From: UBA647 sp964400545
GTDB lineage: Bacteria > Acidobacteriota > Aminicenantia > UBA2199
Direction of reading: 5' to 3'
DNA length: 6,735 bases
NCBI GenBank assembly: GCA_964400545.1
Contig: CAYNUG010000119.1
Coordinates: forward strand, 1-6,735
In this document: positions 1-5,446 of the stretch, one piece after another
How positions within the stretch are numbered: position 1 is the first letter of the stretch
Layout of the letters: every line of letters begins with the position of its first letter
Translations under genes and position numbers: made by a program
Notes under the pieces: model-generated
What the model was told of the DNA's origin: nothing
What the model saw: the letters and a program-made list of their open reading frames with translations, nothing else
Database searches by the model: none

Positions 1-203
1 CTTTTTCTTATGAACTCATCCCTTATTGCAAATGTCACAAATTGTTCTGCTTCTGCTTTTGTTGTTTTGTTGTCAAAATCCGGAATTGCGATAGTTCTCA
101 GATTATCCGGCAAATATTTACCGGAACCGGACACCTTGTATCCACATCCGACAGATACTGAAACAAACAACAGTATTAATGTATAAGCACTTATTCTTTT
201 CAT
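1..203 (-). CDS. lptE: LPS-assembly lipoprotein LptE-like, partial (N-terminal 67 codons)
   Basis: The visible N-terminus has a basic start (MKR), a hydrophobic segment (about residues 6-18) and a lipobox-like SVGC, with Cys20 the predicted lipidated residue. The -3 position is Ser rather than the preferred Leu. After it comes CGYKVSGSGKYLPDNLRTIAI, then PDFDNKT and a helix ending FAIRDEF. This is the pattern at the start of the LptE family: CGY, then a beta strand of the form 'lp..i.tiaIp.f.N.T'. In known systems LptE plugs the LptD beta barrel in the outer membrane and helps deliver lipopolysaccharide to the surface. The ATG (203-201) overlaps the leuS stop (TGA 202-200) as ATGA, so the two genes are probably co-transcribed and translationally coupled. 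leuS followed by lptE is also the E. coli order. The rest of the gene lies left of the window, so length and C-terminus cannot be judged. Confidence 0.82.
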   Translation of the reverse strand, partial: MKRISAYTLILLFVSVSVGCGYKVSGSGKYLPDNLRTIAIPDFDNKTTKAEAEQFVTFAIRDEFIRK

Positions 204-2656
204 CTTATTACAAAACTGATCATCCGGTTCTTAATAAAAATAACTTTTACTATTTCCTTCCCTTCCAGATATTGTTTGATCTTTTCAGATGACAGTGCAG
301 CAGTTTTAAGATCTTCTTCTGATCCATCCAGAGGAGAAACGATCTTGTCTCTTATTTTTCCATTTATCTGAACCATAATATTTACATTTTGAGTAGTTAG
401 AAATGATTCGTCCCAATCCGGCCATTTCTCTTCTTCAAGTATACTCTCTTTACCTGATAATGACCATAGCTCATTTGCAAAGTGAGGAGCGAACGGTGAC
501 AGAAGTCTTAGGAAAATATTATAAATGTGTGAAAGTAATCCCGGATCTTCGTTCTTGATATTCTCAATAGAACTGCTAACCAGATTGAAAAATTCCATTA
601 ATGCAGCGATCGCTGTATTCAAATGATATCTTTGATCAATATCCTCTGTAACTTTTTTTATGGTCTGGTTCATTTTGATCAGTATCTTTTTGGTATCATC
701 TTTCCCTGGATCGAATCCTTCTTCAGATCTGATTATATCCATGTTCGAGTTGAACAGATTCCATATCCGCTGAAGGAATCTGTTTGCTCCCTCAACACCT
801 TTATCATTCCATTCGAGTCCTTTCTCCGGAGGAGCCGCGAAAAGTATAAAAAGTCTAACTGTGTCGGCGCCGTATTTTGTTATAAGCCCGTCAGGATCTA
901 CAACATTTCCTTTTGACTTGGACATTGCACTCCCGCCCAGTGTTACCATACCCTGTGTCAGAAGTCTCGGGAAAGGTTCTGTAATATCAGATAATCCAAG
1001 ATCCCTGAACACTTTAGTGAAGAACCTTGCATAAATCAAATGAAGGATCGCATGTTCGACACCTCCGATATAGAGGTCTACCGGCATCCAGTATTTCATC
1101 TCCTCTTTTTCAAACGGGAGTTTGGTCGAAGGAGAAGTATATCTGAAAAAATACCATGAAGAATCAAAAAAAGTATCCATGGTATCCGTTTCTCTCACTG
1201 CTTTTCCACCGCATTTCGGACATTTTGTGTTACGGAACTCTTCACTTTTCTCAAGGGGAGAGCCTCCCCCGGGTGTAAAGTCTATATTATTCGGAAGTTT
1301 GACAGGAAGATTCTCGGGTTTTTCCGGGACGATACCGCATTTATCGCAATAGATCATAGGGATAGGTGTTCCCCAATATCTCTGTCGCGATATTCCCCAG
1401 TCCCTCAATCTGTACTGCGTCTCTAATTTCCCTATTTCCTTTTTATCAAGGTAAGCACCCATTTTTTTAACTGCTTCTGCAGAACTGAGTCCTGAATATT
1501 CTGCGGAATTAATAACAAAACCTTCATCGTGATATACTTTTTCAACTTCCTTTGGATATTCTTTGTCCTTATCTTCAACAATCACTCTTCTTATCGGGAT
1601 ATCATATTTTTTTGCAAACTCGAAATCTCTCTCATCGTGAGCGGGGACGGACATTATTGCACCACTGCCATATTCGATCAGGACGAAATTGGCAAGCCAT
1701 ATCGGTATTTTTTCACCACTGAAAGGATTTATTGCATATTTCCCTGTGAACATTCCTTTCTTTTCCGTCTGTTCTCTTGTTTTTTTGTTCTCTTTAGAGA
1801 TCTCAGCAATAAAGCTTTCGATCTTATCTTTTTCAGGATTATCTTTTATAAGGTCCTTAACAAGAGGATGCTTCACGGACATTGCAAAAAATGTTGATCC
1901 GAAAATAGTATCCAGCCGCGTTGTGAAAATATCGATCTCATTTTCTGTTCCATCAACTTTGAAGCGGACAGAGGCACCCTTGCTTTTCCCGATCCAGTTC
2001 TTCTGCATTGAAAGGACCTTTGAAGGCCATGACTCAAGTTCCTTATGAGATGTCAAAAGTTCATCGGCGTAATCTCTTATCTTCAGGAACCACTGTTCCA
2101 GTTTTTTCAGATCGACCTCGGAATCACATCTCCAGCACCGACCGTCTATGACCTGCTCGTTGGCAAGAACTGTCTTGCAATCAGGGCACCAGTTAACTTC
2201 TGATTTTTTCTTATAAGCGAGTCCTTTTTCAAACATTTTTATAAAAATAAGTTGGTTCCACTTATAATAATCAGGTATGCATGTGGCCAGTTCTCTATCC
2301 CAGTCATAGCCGAACCCCATTCTTTTCATCTGGGATTTCATATGCGCTATGTTTGATACTGTCCATTTTTCCGGATGCGTTTTGTTCTTTATTGCGGCGT
2401 TTTCAGCAGGAAGACCGAGTGCATCCCATCCCATCGGATGGAGAACATTGTATCCCATCATTTTCTTGAACCGTACTATTACATCACCTATTGAATAGTT
2501 CCTGACATGTCCCATATGGATCTTTCCGGACGGATAGGGGAACATTTCGAGGCAATAGAATTTCTTTTTGTTTTTATCGGGGACAGCTTTAAATGTTAGT
2601 TTCTCATCCCAGATCTTCTGCCATTTCTTTTCGATCTCTTCAAAATTGTAGTTCAT
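200..2656 (-). CDS. leuS: Leucyl-tRNA synthetase (LeuRS), complete
   Basis: This 818-residue cytoplasmic class I synthetase charges tRNA-Leu with leucine; the length is normal for bacterial LeuRS. Domains in order: Rossmann catalytic fold with the HIGH signature as HMGH (47-50); a Cys4 zinc module (C157, C160, C174, C177); the CP1 editing domain (about 225-420) with TTRLDT (245-250) and VPAHDERDFEFA (337-348), where D344 in HDERD should be the conserved editing aspartate; a second Cys pair set (C437/C440 and C479/C482) near the leucine-specific region; the second half of the catalytic site with the KMSKS loop written AMSKS (577-581, followed by KGNVV); a helical anticodon-binding domain (about 640-735); and the small C-terminal domain with VNIMVQINGKIRD (758-770). 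The start is supported by GGAG (minus, 2667-2664) seven bases upstream of ATG. The only oddity is Ala in place of the first Lys of KMSKS. The gene is first in the leuS-lptE operon. Confidence 0.98.
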   Translation of the reverse strand: MNYNFEEIEKKWQKIWDEKLTFKAVPDKNKKKFYCLEMFPYPSGKIHMGHVRNYSIGDVIVRFKKMMGYNVLHPMGWDALGLPAENAAIKNKTHPEKWTVSNIAHMKSQMKRMGFGYDWDRELATCIPDYYKWNQLIFIKMFEKGLAYKKKSEVNWCPDCKTVLANEQVIDGRCWRCDSEVDLKKLEQWFLKIRDYADELLTSHKELESWPSKVLSMQKNWIGKSKGASVRFKVDGTENEIDIFTTRLDTIFGSTFFAMSVKHPLVKDLIKDNPEKDKIESFIAEISKENKKTREQTEKKGMFTGKYAINPFSGEKIPIWLANFVLIEYGSGAIMSVPAHDERDFEFAKKYDIPIRRVIVEDKDKEYPKEVEKVYHDEGFVINSAEYSGLSSAEAVKKMGAYLDKKEIGKLETQYRLRDWGISRQRYWGTPIPMIYCDKCGIVPEKPENLPVKLPNNIDFTPGGGSPLEKSEEFRNTKCPKCGGKAVRETDTMDTFFDSSWYFFRYTSPSTKLPFEKEEMKYWMPVDLYIGGVEHAILHLIYARFFTKVFRDLGLSDITEPFPRLLTQGMVTLGGSAMSKSKGNVVDPDGLITKYGADTVRLFILFAAPPEKGLEWNDKGVEGANRFLQRIWNLFNSNMDIIRSEEGFDPGKDDTKKILIKMNQTIKKVTEDIDQRYHLNTAIAALMEFFNLVSSSIENIKNEDPGLLSHIYNIFLRLLSPFAPHFANELWSLSGKESILEEEKWPDWDESFLTTQNVNIMVQINGKIRDKIVSPLDGSEEDLKTAALSSEKIKQYLEGKEIVKVIFIKNRMISFVIR

Positions 2657-2692
2657 TTAGTAACTCCGTAAAATTGTTCTGCTCAGTTAAAA

Positions 2693-2712
2693 CTTCGCAG
2701 AGTCTCCGCAAG
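2693..2712 (-). other. Hairpin at the 5' end of the leuS leader RNA
   Basis: On the minus strand the 20 bases can fold as CTT-GCGGA / TCTGC-GAAG: eight pairs (one G-U) with a single bulged G and a 3-nt loop. It would lie directly at the predicted 5' end of the leuS mRNA, where such a hairpin may simply protect the transcript. It does not resemble a T-box, and the leader is far too short for one. Function unknown. Confidence 0.35.
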
Positions 2713-2720
2713 TGTTTTCA

Positions 2721-2749
2721 ATTATACTTTAATAAACGTACCTGTTCAA
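2721..2749 (-). promoter_or_regulatory. Sigma70-type promoter of leuS-lptE
   Basis: Read on the minus strand, TTGAAC (2749-2744) is followed after exactly 17 bp by a perfect TATAAT (2726-2721). Transcription should begin near 2714, giving a 5' leader of about 57 nt before the leuS ATG at 2656. The GGAG ribosome site is at 2667-2664. The hexamers and spacing are seen directly; activity is inferred. Confidence 0.7.
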
Positions 2750-2764
2750 ATAGTTTCTCGAAGA

Positions 2765-2792
2765 AAAAAGTGCCTGTCCCCTTTTACTTTTT
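2765..2792. repeat. Short palindromic, REP-like element
   Basis: AAAAAGT (2765-2771) and ACTTTTT (2786-2792) are perfect inverted repeats around the 14-nt core GCCTGTCCCCTTTT. The 'tgcctgtcccctttt' wording is, from memory, typical of short dispersed repeats found in many bacterial genomes, some linked to REP-associated (RAYT, IS200-like) transposases. No transposase lies in this window. The core shares the C-GTCCC string with the inverted-repeat arms at 2812-2850 and 3909-3947, which suggests a related repeat family. Confidence 0.45.
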
Positions 2793-2811
2793 ATTTTATG
2801 TAACCAAAACA

Positions 2812-2850
2812 AGAACCGTCCCTAAAAAAGGTTTCATTTTATTTTGTTTT
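2812..2850 (+). repeat. Left arm of a 39-bp inverted repeat flanking the phosphatase gene
   Basis: The arm begins AGAACCGTCCCT, continues AAAAAAGGTTTC and ends ATTTTATTTTGTTTT. It is the reverse complement of 3909-3947 at 38 of 39 positions. The one difference (T2823 against G3936) would still be a G-U pair in RNA. The outer part can itself form a small hairpin (GAACC against GGTTTC with one bulge). The arm sits between leuS and the phosphatase and lies upstream of the phosphatase ribosome site. Confidence 0.85.
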
Positions 2851-2884
2851 AAAAAATTCAATTTGTTATTATTATTTTTATATT

Positions 2885-2912
2885 CAGGTGATATTACCCA
2901 GGTGATATTACC
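2885..2912 (+). repeat. Tandem duplication of 14 bp upstream of the phosphatase start
   Basis: CAGGTGATATTACC occurs twice in perfect tandem (2885-2898 and 2899-2912), ending five bases before the AGGAG ribosome site at 2917-2921. Two exact copies suggest recent duplication by slippage or an operator-like repeat; nothing else in the window contains it. It probably falls within the 5' untranslated region of the phosphatase mRNA. Confidence 0.8.
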
Positions 2913-2930
2913 GTATAGGAGAATTGCCCA

Positions 2931-3920
2931 GTGAGAATTATGAAAAGAGTCATATTAGTATTATTTGTTGGTAGTTTATTTTTCACTTCATGCAGCAATT
3001 ATAAAAGTAATAATGGTATTAACGTTTTGCCGCCCGAATCTCAGGTCGTAGTTGAGAATGGGAGTGTTCCCCCCGGGTTCCGGGATGCTGTTAAAGCTTC
3101 GGGTATTAATATTGATTGCATTACCTGCAATTCACAGAACAGGTACGGATCGTTATTAAAATCGAGTGCGGATGATTCTGCCGTCGAACTGATGAAGAAG
3201 CTTTCACCTTTTTTCAGGAAACTGGACACGGGTGAGAATAAGCATCTTATGGATGAGCTTGAAGAACATATTATGTGGGCGATGGTAAGAGGAGTTCTGA
3301 TCGAGGGCAACAACAACAATTTTGGATTGATAGTCCTTAAGGGAAAATACTGGACGGATGAAGCGGGGAAAAAGCATCCGCTCGTGATCTTTCGGACAGC
3401 ATTCACACCTTCGCCTGAGAAAGAAGATTCATGTTACAGATCGATCCTTGAATGTGCAAATGTAAAACATGTGATCAACCTTTATGATGGTGATATGGAG
3501 CTTGATGATCTCATCAAAGGGGAGAGGGAAACAGCAGTGATGCTTGGAGCCACTTACGTCAGGACAGCTGAAGCAAATTACGGGAAATGGAGATATACGA
3601 TAAAAAAACATCCGGAACAGGGAAAGGAAAGGGAAATGGCTACAAAGAACCTGGCAAGACTGATAAAAGAGCAGATCCTTATGCCGGGGGGTAAACCGCC
3701 CAAAGGAAATATTCTCGTCCATTGCGGAGGTGGAATGCACAGGACAGGAATGGTGATCGCAGTCCTTCAGAAAGTTATAAACGGTACTTCAATGGAAGAA
3801 ATAAAGAAATCATACAGCTATCATGTGGGATATAAGAATAAAGCTAATCCGGGAGGTTTCGAGCAGGGCAATCTCGATTTCATTGCCGAATTCCCTCCCA
3901 ATCTTTTAAAAACAAAATAA
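2931..3920 (+). CDS. Secreted lipoprotein phosphatase of the CX5R (tyrosine/dual-specificity) type
   Basis: This 329-residue protein has a lipoprotein signal peptide: basic MRIMKR, a hydrophobic stretch, then FFTSC with Cys21 lipidated. It is therefore expected to be anchored in the envelope facing the periplasm or outside. The C-terminal half (about 165-325) looks like the cysteine-phosphatase fold: a strand with HVINLYDGD (180-188), then the P-loop VHCGGGMHRTG, with nucleophile Cys265, Arg271 and Thr272 matching HCX5R[S/T]. A helix follows, as in dual-specificity phosphatases. The first 160 residues are not recognised. There is no Asp between 194 and 264, where the general-acid Asp usually lies. 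Substrate (phosphotyrosine, phosphoinositide, inositol phosphate) cannot be told. The GTG start is chosen because AGGAG (2917-2921) lies 9 nt before it; the in-frame ATG at 2940 would be 18 nt away. A weak promoter TTGTTT-17-TATTAT (2844-2872) is possible. The gene is monocistronic, divergent from leuS and convergent with the GH5-like gene. Its last three codons and stop lie in the right inverted-repeat arm. Confidence 0.85.
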   Translation: MRIMKRVILVLFVGSLFFTSCSNYKSNNGINVLPPESQVVVENGSVPPGFRDAVKASGINIDCITCNSQNRYGSLLKSSADDSAVELMKKLSPFFRKLDTGENKHLMDELEEHIMWAMVRGVLIEGNNNNFGLIVLKGKYWTDEAGKKHPLVIFRTAFTPSPEKEDSCYRSILECANVKHVINLYDGDMELDDLIKGERETAVMLGATYVRTAEANYGKWRYTIKKHPEQGKEREMATKNLARLIKEQILMPGGKPPKGNILVHCGGGMHRTGMVIAVLQKVINGTSMEEIKKSYSYHVGYKNKANPGGFEQGNLDFIAEFPPNLLKTK

Positions 3921-3947
3921 AATGAAACCTTTTTTGGGGACGGTTCT
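3909..3947 (-). repeat. Right arm of the 39-bp inverted repeat
   Basis: This is the inverted copy of 2812-2850 (38/39). It overlaps the phosphatase gene: the arm starts exactly at codon 327 and encodes Lys-Thr-Lys-stop, then runs 27 bases past the stop. No convincing target-site duplication flanks the pair (only CA or CAA on both sides). Together the arms delimit a 1136-bp unit (2812-3947). If both arms are transcribed together they could form a 39-bp duplex. Confidence 0.85.
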
Positions 3948-4024
3948 CAATTTCGTGTACAAAAACAGAAGATATTGCAGAATATGATGTGTTTATAGCG
4001 TTAGGATCGACCCTGTCAGAAAGA

Positions 4025-5293
4025 TCAATTGAAGAATGTGTTTGAGGGCCTTCTTATATTTTTTGACCAGAAGGTTTTCAGGACTCCGATCAGTTCGTTA
4101 TTTTCTATATCCGATCTGTTGTCCTGATCAGTTCCCATAAGATAATTGAAATTATCAACCTCACTTCTGAAAGGCTCGTAATATGATGACCATTCCCAGA
4201 TCGCATAATTGATCCCGAGAGATTCGAATATTTCCATTTGATCTTTCAGAAAATCTTTTCCATTTCCTGCCCATCTGACACATCCGTACTCATTTGCTGC
4301 GGTTCTGACATTTTTATTCTGCATAAATTCCTTTGCAGTATTCAGAAAAGATGAGAGCCATGTCTTATTAAATTCATCGGGTATTGAATCCCCGTTGATG
4401 TCAAGCTTCCCCGGATATGAGATCTTTGATTTCCGTCCCTGATGAGTATATTCGAATGGGGAGTATTGATGGAATGAATATAAGGTTTTAGGATCTGATA
4501 CGGTTGTCAGAAAAGGGAGCCAGTCGAGGTTGCTGTAAAATGAAGCTCCAGCCAATATTGGAATGTCGCTGTCTATTGCCCGGATCGAATTAATGATCCC
4601 CGGAAACATAAAGTTCCAGTCCAGAAGGGTCCCGGAATATTTCGGGTAAAACTCGGAAGGTTCGCTGATCCCCAGGATCACTTCGGCTGAATTGGGTTCC
4701 ACCATCAGGTCATAACCGACAACATAGGGGTTATTTAAGAATTCCCTGGCGGCAAGGTTCCACATCATTCTCCAACCATTTTGAGCTTCAGCACTTTTCC
4801 ATACTTCTTCATTATAATATTTCTCGTCGAACCATCCGTTCTCCGGATCAGACTGGATATCCTCGCCATAATAAAATGTGTATTCTGATCTGCCGGGTCC
4901 GGTACGAAAACTTATAACTGCGAACATATCGGCTTCACCGATCATTGTGATGAGGTTCTTAAGGTTTTTTAGAGCATCCGTATCCGGAATGTAAGGATAG
5001 TCAACAGTATAGATGCCCGGATGAGAAATGTTTACGTAGTTTACTCCCATTGATCTGATCTTTTTAAAATCGTCTGCAGTAAATTGAGGCCCGAAGGTTC
5101 CTTCCCCAATAAAATTCTCATCGAGTTCACGATCGATCTTTTTTTGCCAGATATTTATTCCTCTGAGTTGAGTTTCATCTGACCAGAGTGACCATTTGGA
5201 AACTGTATTATCTTCCTCCTGATATATTCTTTTTTGACAGGAGGAGAAGATCAATAGCACCGCAAATCCGATCATTAATATTCGTTTGATCAT
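4025..5293 (-). CDS. Divergent glycoside hydrolase family 5-like (clan GH-A) lipoprotein
   Basis: This 422-residue protein has a lipoprotein signal (MIKR, hydrophobic 5-16, FSSC with Cys19 lipidated), so it is surface or periplasm anchored. The rest resembles a cellulase-type TIM barrel. LRGINIW (43-49) is on strand 1; DFKKIRSMGVNYVNISHPG (75-93) follows; YDLMVEPNS (194-202) carries the likely acid/base Glu199; HQYSPF (275-280) holds the His/Tyr pair; AANEYGC (332-338) carries the likely nucleophile Glu335; WEW (366-368) is the C-terminal Trp. Such enzymes cleave beta-1,4-type glycans with retention. Usual GH5 companions are changed: Arg of 'NxVRxP' is Asn88, His of 'xxDxH' appears to be Arg130, and the Asn of NEP is Val198. 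The substrate is therefore uncertain and another clan-A family is possible. DINGDSIPDEFN (298-309) resembles a calcium-binding loop. The ATG has no Shine-Dalgarno at normal distance (GGAG is 19 nt upstream). The gene is convergent with the phosphatase across a 104-bp gap. Confidence 0.75.
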   Translation of the reverse strand: MIKRILMIGFAVLLIFSSCQKRIYQEEDNTVSKWSLWSDETQLRGINIWQKKIDRELDENFIGEGTFGPQFTADDFKKIRSMGVNYVNISHPGIYTVDYPYIPDTDALKNLKNLITMIGEADMFAVISFRTGPGRSEYTFYYGEDIQSDPENGWFDEKYYNEEVWKSAEAQNGWRMMWNLAAREFLNNPYVVGYDLMVEPNSAEVILGISEPSEFYPKYSGTLLDWNFMFPGIINSIRAIDSDIPILAGASFYSNLDWLPFLTTVSDPKTLYSFHQYSPFEYTHQGRKSKISYPGKLDINGDSIPDEFNKTWLSSFLNTAKEFMQNKNVRTAANEYGCVRWAGNGKDFLKDQMEIFESLGINYAIWEWSSYYEPFRSEVDNFNYLMGTDQDNRSDIENNELIGVLKTFWSKNIRRPSNTFFN

Positions 5294-5323
5294 ATTATTT
5301 TTAAAAAATTATCTCCGTATTCA

Positions 5324-5352
5324 ATTATAACATTGACAAAAACCGAATTCTA
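5324..5352 (-). promoter_or_regulatory. Extended -10 promoter of the GH5-like gene
   Basis: On the minus strand TGTTATAAT (5332-5324) is a perfect -10 with the extended TGn motif. A weak -35, TAGAAT (5352-5347), lies 17 bp upstream. Transcription should start near 5317, leaving a very AU-rich leader of about 24 nt. The GGAG at 5316-5313 would then sit at the extreme 5' end of the mRNA and probably not act as ribosome site. The element overlaps the divergent trp-leader promoter. Confidence 0.55.
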
Positions 5353-5361
5353 TTTTAGTAT
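5333..5361 (+). promoter_or_regulatory. Sigma70-type promoter of the trp leader and trpB2
   Basis: A perfect TTGACA (5333-5338) is separated by 17 bp from TAGTAT (5356-5361, four of six consensus bases). The expected start is around 5367-5369, that is, at or within two bases of the ATG of the leader peptide (A5369). The mRNA is thus predicted to be leaderless for the leader peptide and to carry about 124 nt before the trpB2 ATG. Confidence 0.7.
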
Positions 5362-5368
5362 CTCAGAC

Positions 5369-5437
5369 ATGATGTTCACAGATTTTTACGCAGTTGTTAT
5401 CTCAGGTTCCTGGTGGGCGGATCCTACCGCCCTGTAA
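5369..5437 (+). CDS. Trp-rich leader peptide (trpL-like), 22 codons
   Basis: A small ORF begins ATG ATG (5369 and 5372) and ends at TAA (5435-5437). The product starts MMFTDFYAVV and ends SGSWWADPTAL, with two consecutive Trp codons (TGG TGG, 5411-5416) at positions 15-16. Tandem Trp codons in a short ORF directly before a tryptophan synthase gene are the hallmark of attenuation leader peptides: a ribosome short of charged tRNA-Trp stalls there and changes the RNA fold downstream. No Shine-Dalgarno precedes the ATG, but the promoter predicts transcription to start at about A5369. Leaderless translation is therefore likely, as known for some other trpL mRNAs such as the rhizobial one. The second Trp codon overlaps the 5' side of a GC hairpin, and the stop lies in the 3' strand of the closing stem. 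The peptide has no resemblance I recognise to the enterobacterial TrpL beyond WW. The reading frame and context are seen; the role is inferred. Confidence 0.78.
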   Translation: MMFTDFYAVVISGSWWADPTAL

Positions 5438-5443
5438 AAATCT
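5380..5443 (+). promoter_or_regulatory. Structured trp leader RNA (attenuator-type fold)
   Basis: AGATTTTTAC (5380-5389) and GTAAAAATCT (5434-5443) form a perfect 10-bp closing stem, extendable by a G-U pair (5390/5433). Inside, GGGCGG (5415-5420) pairs perfectly with CCGCCC (5427-5432) around the 6-nt loop ATCCTA. The GC hairpin begins within the second Trp codon, so a ribosome stalled on Trp15-Trp16 would melt it and mask its loop. A ribosome that reaches TAA 5435-5437 would cover the 3' strand of the closing stem until release. Neither helix is followed by a U run, so this is not an intrinsic terminator. The loop bases UCCUA (5422-5426) are complementary to UAGGA of the trpB2 Shine-Dalgarno. 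Confidence 0.6.
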
Positions 5444-5446
5444 ATC

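Noticed and set aside
1529..2048. Overlapping plus-strand ORFs of 119-122 codons opposite leuS.
   Set aside because: They are antisense to the well-conserved editing domain of LeuRS, are rich in Phe and Ser as expected from reverse-strand reading, and lack ribosome sites.
3429..3740. 103-codon antisense ORF inside the phosphatase gene.
   Set aside because: No recognisable motifs; it lies entirely opposite a gene with a clear catalytic motif, so it is a shadow frame.
2807..3952. Target-site duplication around the inverted-repeat unit.
   Set aside because: Only CA or CAA occurs on both sides, which is too short to distinguish from chance.
3948..4024. Searched the gap between the convergent phosphatase and GH5-like genes for a bidirectional terminator or small gene.
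   Set aside because: Only weak self-complementarity (GGATCGACC near 4003) and no T-run hairpin or supported ORF; beyond the repeat arm I see nothing.
5411..5434. The GGGCGG...ACCGCCC block recalls the T-box antiterminator (AGGGUGGNACCGCG).
   Set aside because: The predicted leader is too short for T-box stem I, the T-box core bases do not align, and the block is explained by coding for Trp-Trp plus a simple 6-bp hairpin.
5415..5443. Possible intrinsic terminator before trpB2.
   Set aside because: The GC hairpin is followed by UGUAAAAAUC and the closing stem by AUCCCUC; neither has a U run.
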